From positions 1 to 5,445 of the forward strand of contig CANKEA010000102.1 in NCBI GenBank assembly GCA_947480815.1: a stretch of DNA of 5,445 nucleotides. Direction: 5' to 3'. This DNA is from Caulobacterales bacterium. GTDB lineage: Bacteria > Pseudomonadota > Alphaproteobacteria > Caulobacterales > Caulobacteraceae. The notes under the pieces were generated by a model, which worked only from the letters and a program-made list of their open reading frames with translations, made no database searches and was not told where the DNA came from. Each line of letters begins with the position of its first letter. The first letter of the stretch is position 1. Shown piece by piece: positions 1 to 5,445 of this stretch. Position numbers and translations under genes: made by a program.

Positions 1-1
1 G

Positions 2-1108
2 CCGGCCCAGAAGGCGGCCGCGACCGGGTTCTATTCTATGGAGCACTGCTCCAAGGCGGTGTCGAACTACCTGCCGCGCTGGATCTCGCCGCTGGGCACG
101 GGCTGCGACGGCGCGGCCTTTATCACCGTTGAGGAGGGCGGCGGCGCGGCGGGCGCTAGCGGCGGCGGGCTTTCCGCCGCCCTGTACGATCCGGTCAAGA
201 GCCCCAAGGGCACGCGCTGCAGCTATTACGATAATTCGGAAAACATCTACGGTCGAAACCCTGATGGCACGGCGAAGAGTACGCTTGACAATGTGGGGGT
301 CCAGTACGGGCTGAAAGCCTTTAATGAGGGCAAGATCAACTTCGACCAGTTCGTTGATCTCAACCGCAAGATCGGCGGCTATGATTCCGACGCTAGCTTC
401 GTGCCGGCGCGGGTGCAGGGCGATCCCCAGGCAATCCGTGTGGCCTATGCCAGCGGCCGCGTGAACACCGGCGAGGGCATGAATACCGTGCCGATCATCG
501 ATGTGCGCTCCTATCTCGATCAGGCCGGTCCCGACGTGCACACGCGCTACACCACTGATCAGGAACTGGCCCGCTGGAGCAATGTCGGACCGCTGGGCAA
601 CTACGTTTCCCTGACCACGCCCACGCTCGGTTCGCTGCGCCAAGACACGCAGGATGGCAACTCGCCGCTGCGCAAGACCATGCGCGACTCTCTCGCGGCG
701 ATGGACCAGTGGCTTGATGCCATTTCTAAGGACCACTCCAAACTGCCCAAGACGCAGAAGATCGTGAAGAACAAGCCAGCCAGTCTGAGCAGCGCCTGCT
801 TTACCGCCGATATGCAAAAGATTTCGATGAAGGTGGGCGGCGCGTGCGACACGCTCTATCCCGCCTATGGCGATCCGCGCATTGCGGCGGGCGAGCCCCT
901 GGCCCGCACCACGCTGAAGTGCGCGCTCTCGCCGGTTGCACCGAGTTTCTACAAGCAAAAGCTTACAGCGGAACAGTTGACCGAGCTCACGGCCGTGTTC
1001 CCCACGGGCGTATGCGACTACGCCAAGCCGGCGATGTACGCCGCGCCCAAGGCTGGGACTTGGCTGACTTACGCAGGCAATGGGAAGTTCACGGTGGCGG
1101 CGCGCTAG
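2..1108 (+). CDS. DUF6351 family secreted protein, C-terminal part (5' end outside window)
   Basis: The frame is open from base 2, so the ATG at 38 is probably internal; 368 residues are visible, numbered here from base 2. The segment at about residues 97-128 (DNVGVQYGLKAFNEG, FVDLNRKIGGYD), the PIIDVRSYLD / DVHTRY stretch near 164-182 and the C-terminal FPTGVCDYAKP motif match what I remember of DUF6351 proteins, which are usually much longer, so roughly the N-terminal half is missing. Seven visible cysteines suggest an extracytoplasmic, disulfide-bonded protein. His180 in Asp-Val-His could be the catalytic His of an alpha/beta-hydrolase-like (tannase or PHB-oligomer-hydrolase-like) fold, but this is inference; no reaction is established for the family to my knowledge. 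A Gly/Ala-rich stretch (residues about 46-60) looks like a low-complexity insertion. The gene converges on the cytochrome gene. The family call is from memory of motifs, not a search. Confidence 0.72.
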   Translation, partial: PAQKAAATGFYSMEHCSKAVSNYLPRWISPLGTGCDGAAFITVEEGGGAAGASGGGLSAALYDPVKSPKGTRCSYYDNSENIYGRNPDGTAKSTLDNVGVQYGLKAFNEGKINFDQFVDLNRKIGGYDSDASFVPARVQGDPQAIRVAYASGRVNTGEGMNTVPIIDVRSYLDQAGPDVHTRYTTDQELARWSNVGPLGNYVSLTTPTLGSLRQDTQDGNSPLRKTMRDSLAAMDQWLDAISKDHSKLPKTQKIVKNKPASLSSACFTADMQKISMKVGGACDTLYPAYGDPRIAAGEPLARTTLKCALSPVAPSFYKQKLTAEQLTELTAVFPTGVCDYAKPAMYAAPKAGTWLTYAGNGKFTVAAR

Positions 1109-1229
1109 GGCCAGACCCTTAAACCAAACGCGAAAGCGTCGGCTCGCGCAGCGCCAACATCGACCTTCGTTGCTCAGGCAGCGTAGACCGCTTATTTCGC
1201 ATCGGCCTCTGCCTTCGCCCTAAAGGCCA
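1109..1229. other. Convergent intergenic spacer with weak hairpins
   Basis: This 121-bp gap lies between the stop codons of the DUF6351 gene (+) and the cytochrome gene (-), where a bidirectional terminator would be expected. Only weak candidates are seen. One is ACGC-GAAA-GCGT at 1128-1139, a 4-bp stem with a GNRA-type loop. Another is AGGG/CCCT at 1107-1119. A third is GGCCT/AGGCC at 1204-1208 and 1224-1228 with a 15-nt loop, just beyond the cytochrome stop. None is followed by a T-run on the relevant strand, so no intrinsic terminator is claimed. Confidence 0.3.
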
Positions 1230-2258
1230 CTATGGCTTCAGAGAGCCGATGTAAGCCGCCGAGGTGATCATGTCGTGCAATGTCATGGTGGCCACGACCG
1301 GTGTCATCAGTGGCGCCAGGGCGTCGTGACGTTTGCCGGACTGGAATTCGTACAGTTCGCGCACGATGTAGATGGGCGAGCGACCGGCCAGCGCCGGGAT
1401 CGAACCCGCGCCCCGCATGCCTTCGCCGTGACAGGCGGTGCAGGCCTTGGTTGGATCGGCCTTATTGTTCACCACCACTTCGCCTTCAGCGATGGCACCT
1501 TCCGGCACATAGGCGATGAAGGGTGAGCGCGCATCACGCAGGTTGGCGCGTTTCTGGTCCTTGGCGACTTCAACAATGCGTTCGCCCAGCGGCTCCATCC
1601 TGCGCGGCTCGACTGGCACCATGAGCCCGGCCTCGTTCTCCCAGACTGGGGACTCCTTGCTCTCGACAACCTCGATCCAGGGTCCAGCCTTGACCGAAGC
1701 GAAATAGGCTGAGGCGTCGGCGATTTCCTTATCGGTTACGATCTTGGCAATGGCGGGCATGCGCATCCCGGTGCGCGTCCCTTCCTTGAAGGCCTTCATC
1801 TGAGCGATCATGTAGTCAGCCGGCTTGCCTGCCAGCGAGGCGTTCTCGGGCCGACCGAACCCGTTGGGCAGGTGGCAGTAGCTGCAGGCAAACAGGCCGT
1901 CGGCCTTGCGGCCATATTCGACCACAGTGGGCATTTTCGGGTGATCTTTTGGCCACCAGTCGGCGGGATGATAGCGGTCCTTCACGCGCGACAGCGGGAA
2001 CGTGATCGAGTTGCCGGGCAGGTGTTGAATTACCTCATCGCCCGGTGCGGGCGGCGGGATCGGCGCGATGGGGGTCATGGTGAAGAGCCATTTGGGCTCA
2101 GGGCCAGCCAGCGGCGTGGTGGGTGGCATATCGGCGGCCGATGTGGCGGGCCCCTTCGCCCGGGCCTGTTGGGCGGAGGTCTTTTGTCCAAAGCCTACCG
2201 CACCCACCAAGGCAATCACGGCCAGCGAAGCGCCGGCGGCCACGATCTTGCGCGTCAT
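1230..2258 (-). CDS. Exported diheme cytochrome c
   Basis: The 342-residue protein has two c-type haem sites, CSYCH (residues 125-129) and CTACH (273-277). Each is followed by a likely axial Met: Met167 in MRMPAI and Met318 in LMTPVV. Both Mets lie 18 residues before the Tyr of a similar C-terminal helix (SAYF, AAYI), so the protein is two tandem class-I domains resembling cytochromes c4/c553. The N-terminus is a Sec signal peptide: charged MTRK, a hydrophobic core to about residue 22, and probable cleavage after Ala29 (KTSA|QQ). A Pro-rich segment (about 45-72) and a WWPKDHPKMP motif precede haem 1. It should act in the periplasm, passing electrons from a dehydrogenase to the respiratory chain; the partner is unknown. 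At 342 residues it is longer than plain c4 proteins because of its N-terminal and inter-haem segments. The start has only a weak, distant purine-rich site. It is divergent from the lactonase gene. Confidence 0.92.
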   Translation of the reverse strand: MTRKIVAAGASLAVIALVGAVGFGQKTSAQQARAKGPATSAADMPPTTPLAGPEPKWLFTMTPIAPIPPPAPGDEVIQHLPGNSITFPLSRVKDRYHPADWWPKDHPKMPTVVEYGRKADGLFACSYCHLPNGFGRPENASLAGKPADYMIAQMKAFKEGTRTGMRMPAIAKIVTDKEIADASAYFASVKAGPWIEVVESKESPVWENEAGLMVPVEPRRMEPLGERIVEVAKDQKRANLRDARSPFIAYVPEGAIAEGEVVVNNKADPTKACTACHGEGMRGAGSIPALAGRSPIYIVRELYEFQSGKRHDALAPLMTPVVATMTLHDMITSAAYIGSLKP

Positions 2259-2302
2259 CCCGTCAATCCATCCCTGAATGTTTACAGCACCGGCCCAGCC
2301 CG

Positions 2303-2341
2303 AACCGGTTGTTCCTCAACCAAACCCTATAAGACGGTTTG
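2303..2341. repeat. Cluster of overlapping inverted repeats, possible operator
   Basis: Three dyads share AACC/GGTT-type arms within 39 bp. They are the perfect palindrome AACCGGTT (2303-2310); GGTTG-TTCCT-CAACC (2307-2321); and CAAACC-N9-GGTTTG (2321-2341), whose spacer includes most of the TATAAG box. The arrangement sits between divergent promoters, a usual place for a regulator-binding site. The regulator is not in the window. Short dyads can arise by chance, so function is inference. Confidence 0.4.
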
Positions 2342-2411
2342 TCCCTTGTATCCATAAGGCGTTGGGCATTAGCGTCAGGCGCAAGCGCTGGGGCTGCTTT
2401 GGCGAAATAAC

Positions 2412-2417
2412 AGGAGA
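2412..2417 (+). promoter_or_regulatory. Shine-Dalgarno site for the GTG start of the SMP-30 gene
   Basis: AGGAGA lies 7 bases upstream of the GTG at 2425. It is the best ribosome binding site in the window. It decides for the GTG start over the upstream ATG at 2278, which would add 49 residues ahead of a good Tat signal peptide. Confidence 0.7.
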
Positions 2418-2424
2418 TACAGGG

Positions 2425-3438
2425 GTGGAACTTTCCCGTCGGAATATCATCGCCGGTGCTAGCGTTGCGGTCGTCGCCACCGCCGCCACACGGGTCCTTG
2501 GCGCGGAGTTTGTCCCCTCGCAGCGTTTCCCCGATCCGGCGATCGAAATCCTCGACCCTAAGTTTGGCACCTACCTGATCGCTCAGACTGCGGTTGAGCG
2601 CGTCGCCACCGGAATTCTGTGGGCCGAGGGTCCGGTGTGGGTCGGCGACATGGGGGCGGTGCTGTTCAGCGATGTGCAAGGCAACGCCCTGATGAAATGG
2701 GACGAGGCTACGGGGCAACTGGGGACCTACCGTAAGCCGTCGAACTATTCGAATGGCAATGCCCGCGACCGGCAGGGTCGGCTGATCACCTGCGAGCATC
2801 AGACCAACCGCGTCACCCGCACCGAGCTCGACGGTTCGATCACGGTGTTGGCCGACAGCTTCGAGGGCAAGCCGCTCAATTCGCCCAACGACATCGTCTG
2901 CAAGAGCGACGGCTCTATCTGGTTTACCGACCCGGCGTTTGGCCCCAACTTCCTGGAAGGCTCACATGCCCTGACGAGCCCGATGCGGGTCTATCGCTGG
3001 GACCCGGAAACAAAGAAACTAGCTGCTGTCGCTGATGACATTATCGGTCCCAACGGCCTGGCCTTCTCGCCGGACGAAAAGGTGCTCTATGTGGTCGAGG
3101 CGCGCTCAATGCCGACGCGCCACATCCTTGCTTACGACGTGGTAGGCGGCACGAAATTGGCCAACCGGCGTGTCTTCCTCGACGCCGGCCCCGGCGGCAC
3201 CCCCGACGGGCTTCGCATTGATATCGACGGTAATCTGTGGTGCGGCTGGGGTATGGGTGCAGGCCTGGACGGGGTTCACATCTACAACCCGCAGGCCAAG
3301 CTGATTGGGCGGATCCGCCTGCCAGAGCGCTGCGCCAACCTCTGTTTCGCCGGTCCCAACCGCAACCGGCTGATAATGACGGCCTCGACCTCGCTCTATT
3401 CGCTGAAGCTGAATACCCAGGGTGCCAAGCTGCTCTAG
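2425..3438 (+). CDS. Tat-exported SMP-30/gluconolactonase/LRE family protein
   Basis: Starting at GTG 2425, the protein has 337 residues. The N-terminus [10 protein letters not shown] is a twin-arginine signal followed by a hydrophobic stretch, with probable cleavage after Ala27 (VLGA|EF). The rest is a six-bladed beta-propeller of the SMP-30 type: AEGPVW (Glu69), [12 protein letters not shown] (81-92), NSPNDIV (Asn155), [19 protein letters not shown] (Asn210) and [11 protein letters not shown] (Asp261). By family knowledge Glu69, Asn210 and Asp261 would bind the divalent metal, and Asn155 would lie on the substrate side; all are present, so it is probably active. The expected role is hydrolysis of a sugar-derived or other lactone in the periplasm; the actual substrate cannot be read from sequence. 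The next gene starts 31 bp downstream on the same strand, suggesting co-transcription. The divergent cytochrome would fit a dehydrogenase that supplies the lactone, but no such enzyme is visible here. Confidence 0.88.
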   Translation: MELSRRNIIAGASVAVVATAATRVLGAEFVPSQRFPDPAIEILDPKFGTYLIAQTAVERVATGILWAEGPVWVGDMGAVLFSDVQGNALMKWDEATGQLGTYRKPSNYSNGNARDRQGRLITCEHQTNRVTRTELDGSITVLADSFEGKPLNSPNDIVCKSDGSIWFTDPAFGPNFLEGSHALTSPMRVYRWDPETKKLAAVADDIIGPNGLAFSPDEKVLYVVEARSMPTRHILAYDVVGGTKLANRRVFLDAGPGGTPDGLRIDIDGNLWCGWGMGAGLDGVHIYNPQAKLIGRIRLPERCANLCFAGPNRNRLIMTASTSLYSLKLNTQGAKLL

Positions 3439-3469
3439 GCACGCGCCGCGCCCGCCTTTACGTGAGACC

Positions 3470-4306
3470 ATGAGCACATTCCAACGCCGAACCATCGTCA
3501 CAGGCCTGGCTGCTGCCCTGACTCCGTTTCTCGATACCACGGCCCATGCCCAGGTCGCTGCTAGCCTGCCGACGCCGTCGCGCGACGCGATCGCCAGCCT
3601 GGCACCGAGCGGCCGACTGCGCGCCGCCGTCAACCTGGGTAATATCGTTCTTGCGCAGAAGGATCCGGCGACCGGCGCCCTGACCGGCGTCATCGTCGAC
3701 ATGACCAACGAGCTGGCAAGGCGCCTCGGCGTACCACTAGATGTCATCACCTACGACACCGGCGGTAAGATCGCTCCGGCTCTGGCGACGGATCACTGGG
3801 ATGTCGGTTATCTGGGCGATCAGCAGGCCCGCGAAGCCGGTCTCTTGTCGACCGCGCCCTACCTCTATGTCGACGCCACCTACTTGGTGCAAAGCCAAGC
3901 GCCCTACAGAACCGTGGCGGAGCTCGACCGCCCCGGGGTGCGGATCACAGCCGCACTCAATTCAGCCTATGATCTTTATCTGAGCAAGACGCTGAAAAAC
4001 GCCACCCTCGTGCGGGCCCCCACGTCCGGTGCCGCCATCGAACTGTTCGTCAGCGATAAGCTTGATGCGGCGGCGGGAGTGCGTCAAAACCTGCTCGACG
4101 GCCAGAAGCTGTATTCAGGGTTACGCATCCTGCCGGACGCCTTCACGCGCGTTGACCAGGCCATGTGTATGCCGCCGGGGCGCGAGGTTGGGTTCAAATA
4201 TCTGTCGGCGTTCGTCGAGGCGATGAAGGCCAATGGCCTCGTTCGGCGCGGCCTCGACGCCGCGGGCCAGACCGCCGCCATGGTTGCCCCGCCGGCGGCG
4301 ACTTAG
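3470..4306 (+). CDS. Periplasmic family-3 solute-binding protein (SBP_bac_3)
   Basis: The 278-residue product has an N-terminal signal peptide with twin arginines (FQRRTIVTG) and an AHA|Q cleavage site after residue 27; Tat or Sec export are both possible. The mature part has the features of SBP_bac_3 amino-acid-type binding proteins: GRLRAAVNLG (48-57), TGALTGVIVDMTNELARRLG (68-87), then WDVGYLGDQQAREAGLLSTAPYL (110-132), where Arg121 occupies the usual ligand-carboxylate position. ATG 3470 is preferred because it places the signal peptide at the N-terminus; its Shine-Dalgarno (GTGAG, 3462-3466) is weak and close. An alternative GTG at 3422 would overlap the lactonase gene. No permease or ATPase gene follows; the next gene is convergent. 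It may therefore serve a distant transporter or, like MoxJ/XoxJ-type proteins of this fold, assist a periplasmic dehydrogenase; the latter is speculation. Confidence 0.85.
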   Translation: MSTFQRRTIVTGLAAALTPFLDTTAHAQVAASLPTPSRDAIASLAPSGRLRAAVNLGNIVLAQKDPATGALTGVIVDMTNELARRLGVPLDVITYDTGGKIAPALATDHWDVGYLGDQQAREAGLLSTAPYLYVDATYLVQSQAPYRTVAELDRPGVRITAALNSAYDLYLSKTLKNATLVRAPTSGAAIELFVSDKLDAAAGVRQNLLDGQKLYSGLRILPDAFTRVDQAMCMPPGREVGFKYLSAFVEAMKANGLVRRGLDAAGQTAAMVAPPAAT

Positions 4307-4373
4307 AGCCATTCAGCTACGCAGAGTGCCGGAGGACTTGGCCGCGCCGCGGGCTTAGCGGTCGCAGTCGTCG
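4307..4373. other. Short convergent intergenic spacer
   Basis: These 67 bp separate the stop codons of the family-3 binding protein (+) and the NMT1-like gene (-). A GC-rich dyad CCGCG-C-CGCGG at 4342-4352 is present, but its arms leave almost no loop and no T-run follows, so it is not called a terminator. Confidence 0.3.
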
Positions 4374-5264
4374 TCAGACCTCGTCGAGGAACTCGTCCGT
4401 GACGGTCTTGGCGTATGAAAGCGCGGTTTCGGGCGGGATGAGGCCGGTGCTCCGCATGGCGTCGAACACGGCTTCGAGGGCCGGCGGTTCAATCCGCAGG
4501 TCGCGCGGCGTGATGCCGTCGTCGAACATGGCGTTCATCCCGCGAAGGGCATAGTCAGCGCCTGTGTTGGTCGCTTCCGCCAGAATTGTGGCAGCTGCCA
4601 CGCGCTCCTCGTCTGCCCAAGCCGTTGCCGCCAGCAGGGCGCTTAAAAAACGCCTTACGAGATCGTGATTGGCCCGACCCCAATTTAGCTCCAGGGCGAT
4701 GGCGGTGAAGGCGTAGTGCGGAACATAGTCGCCAGTCTCGGCCAGGTTCAGATACCCGGCATCTTCAGCCACGTAGTTCAACGGCATCAACTGTAGGCCA
4801 GCCTCGATGGTGCCCTGTTGCAGGTGCGCCCAGCGCTGCGGATGGGCACCGACCAGGGCAAATTCGTAGTCGCCTGGATAATGCAGGCCATGTGCCGCCA
4901 ATATGGCCTTCGACATCACCGCCGTACCTTCTTTGAGCGACGAGGTTCCGATCCGCTTGCCGCGCAGGTCCTCGATACGTTCAATGCCCTTTTGGACGAT
5001 CAGCGATAGCGGAGCGCGGTTGGAATTGCCGGCGATCAGCCGCAATGGCCCACCTGCGGCGGCGTCGACGATGGCCCCTTCGGGCGTGACCATCCCGATC
5101 TGGGTTTCGCCCTCACGCAGGGCATCGGTCACCTTGTCGGTCGCGCCATGGATAATGCAGCGGGTCTCTATGCCCTCGGACGCGAAGAACCCTTTTTGCT
5201 GCCCTACCCAAATCGGGAAGAACAGGTAGGCCGGTGCAACCATGCCAATCGCGAGCTGATCCAT
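4374..5264 (-). CDS. NMT1/THI5-like (NitT/TauT-type) binding-fold protein without signal peptide
   Basis: The 296-residue protein begins directly with the first beta-strand of the type-2 periplasmic binding fold (LAIGMVAPAYLFFPIWVGQQKGFF, shown here as residues 4-27). It continues with IGMVTPEGAIVDAAAGGPL (56-74), the LRLIAGNSNRAPLSLIV strand, then EDLRGKRIGTSSLKEGT (98-114) and GTIEAGLQL (151-159), all typical of NMT1/THI5-like ABC substrate-binding proteins. There is no signal peptide, and none can be added: in frame upstream there is a TGA at 5289-5291 with no ATG, GTG or TTG between. As read, the protein is cytoplasmic. The ATG overlaps the TGA of the upstream RraA-like gene by one base (TGATG), so translation is probably coupled. 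The Cys-rich motif of the enzymatic fungal Thi5 is not seen, so pyrimidine synthesis is not supported. Possible roles are ligand sensing, delivery, or an enzyme derived from the fold. No permease or ATPase gene is visible. Confidence 0.8.
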   Translation of the reverse strand: MDQLAIGMVAPAYLFFPIWVGQQKGFFASEGIETRCIIHGATDKVTDALREGETQIGMVTPEGAIVDAAAGGPLRLIAGNSNRAPLSLIVQKGIERIEDLRGKRIGTSSLKEGTAVMSKAILAAHGLHYPGDYEFALVGAHPQRWAHLQQGTIEAGLQLMPLNYVAEDAGYLNLAETGDYVPHYAFTAIALELNWGRANHDLVRRFLSALLAATAWADEERVAAATILAEATNTGADYALRGMNAMFDDGITPRDLRIEPPALEAVFDAMRSTGLIPPETALSYAKTVTDEFLDEV

Positions 5265-5445
5265 CAGGGTTGTTTCCAGCCATGAATATCAAAAACGGTT
5301 TCTCCACCGCGCAGCCGCACGATGGCCGCATCTTCGGCCGCCACCCGCTTTTGCGCCGCCGCCAGCACCGTTTCCTTAGATGCCGCTGGCACCACGACAA
5401 CGCCATCAGAATCGGCCACCACAAGGTCGCCGGTCTGGACCGTGA
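5264..5445 (-). CDS. RraA-like / HMG aldolase-like protein, C-terminal end (5' end outside window)
   Basis: Reading the minus strand from 5443 gives 59 residues to a TGA at 5264-5266. The segment VQTGDLVVADSDGVVVVP is the hallmark C-terminal motif of the RraA-like superfamily, which includes 4-hydroxy-4-methyl-2-oxoglutarate / 4-carboxy-4-hydroxy-2-oxoadipate aldolases (class II, metal-dependent) and the RNase E inhibitor RraA. After it comes a helix rich in Ala, Glu and Lys (KETVLAAAQKRVAAEDA), as usual for the family end. The catalytic Arg/Asp and GD loop lie upstream, outside the window, so aldolase activity cannot be judged. Catabolic clusters commonly carry such aldolases in aromatic (protocatechuate or gallate meta-cleavage) pathways. 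Its stop overlaps the start of the NMT1-like gene, showing a tight operon. Confidence 0.82.
   Translation of the reverse strand, partial: TVQTGDLVVADSDGVVVVPAASKETVLAAAQKRVAAEDAAIVRLRGGETVFDIHGWKQP

Larger units (their letters stand above)
2259..2424. promoter_or_regulatory. Divergent promoter/operator region between cytochrome and lactonase genes
   Basis: This 166-bp region separates two divergent start codons, so it must carry the promoters of both transcription units. It is AT-richer in its middle than the flanking genes. A TATAAG at 2328-2333 (+) is a possible -10 element, but I could not pair it with a convincing -35 at 16-18 bp, and no clear minus-strand promoter was found. It contains the inverted repeats described separately. 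An upstream in-frame ATG at 2278 (+) lies inside this region but is not favoured as a start. Confidence 0.45.

Noticed and set aside
2300..2320. GGAAC on the minus strand (in GAGGAACAACC) as a -35 element of an EcfG-type general stress promoter
   Set aside because: No CGTT-like -10 element is found 16-17 bases downstream.
2263..2799. Open frame of 178 codons on the minus strand covering the divergent region and the start of the lactonase
   Set aside because: It overlaps the strongly supported lactonase coding sequence and the promoter region, and shows no family motif.
3106..3750. Open frame of 214 codons on the minus strand across the lactonase/binding-protein junction
   Set aside because: It lies antisense to two well-supported exported proteins, its product is Arg/Ala/Gly-rich with no recognisable domain, and such frames are common in GC-rich DNA.
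4342..4352. GC-rich dyad CCGCG-C-CGCGG as a bidirectional terminator
   Set aside because: The loop is too short for the full stem and no T-run follows on either strand.
4165..4554. Open frame of 129 codons on the plus strand across the convergent junction
   Set aside because: It is out of frame with the binding protein and antisense to the NMT1-like gene; the Arg-rich composition is that of a shadow frame.
4374..5264. Enzymatic Thi5 (pyrimidine precursor synthase)
   Set aside because: The Cys-rich motif of the fungal enzymes is not present and there is no thiamine gene nearby; only the fold family is supported.
5113..5424. Open frame of 103 codons on the minus strand overlapping the RraA-like and NMT1-like genes
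   Set aside because: The RraA motif GDLVVADSDGVVVVP is in another frame, and this frame gives a Trp/Arg-rich product without motifs.

Overview
The window is GC-rich and gene-dense. Its codon use, Tat/Sec-exported proteins and gene families suggest an alphaproteobacterium, perhaps a sphingomonad or caulobacter-like organism; the genus is inference only. No rRNA, tRNA, IS element, phage gene or CRISPR array is visible. The DNA holds six genes, two of them cut by the window edges.

Layout: (1) 2-1108 (+), the C-terminal part of a secreted DUF6351-type protein. (2) 1230-2258 (-), an exported diheme cytochrome c that converges on it. (3) A 166-bp divergent intergenic region carrying several nested inverted repeats. 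(4) 2425-3438 (+), a Tat-exported SMP-30/gluconolactonase-like protein, followed after 31 bp by (5) 3470-4306 (+), an exported family-3 solute-binding protein; the two probably form an operon. (6) 4374-5264 (-), an NMT1/THI5-like binding-fold protein with no signal peptide. Its start codon overlaps the stop of (7) 5264-5445 (-), the C-terminal end of an RraA-like / 4-hydroxy-4-methyl-2-oxoglutarate aldolase-like protein.

How they may work together (inference): genes 1 to 5 look like a periplasmic catabolic set. It would comprise a secreted hydrolase-like protein, an electron-accepting cytochrome, a lactonase that would open a lactone made by a dehydrogenase, and a binding protein. The dehydrogenase itself (PQQ, GMC or similar) is not in the window. 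Genes 6 and 7 form a separate, translationally coupled, apparently cytoplasmic unit. An RraA-like aldolase would fit the lower part of an aromatic or branched-keto-acid pathway. The most unusual point is the signal-less binding-protein fold in that unit.
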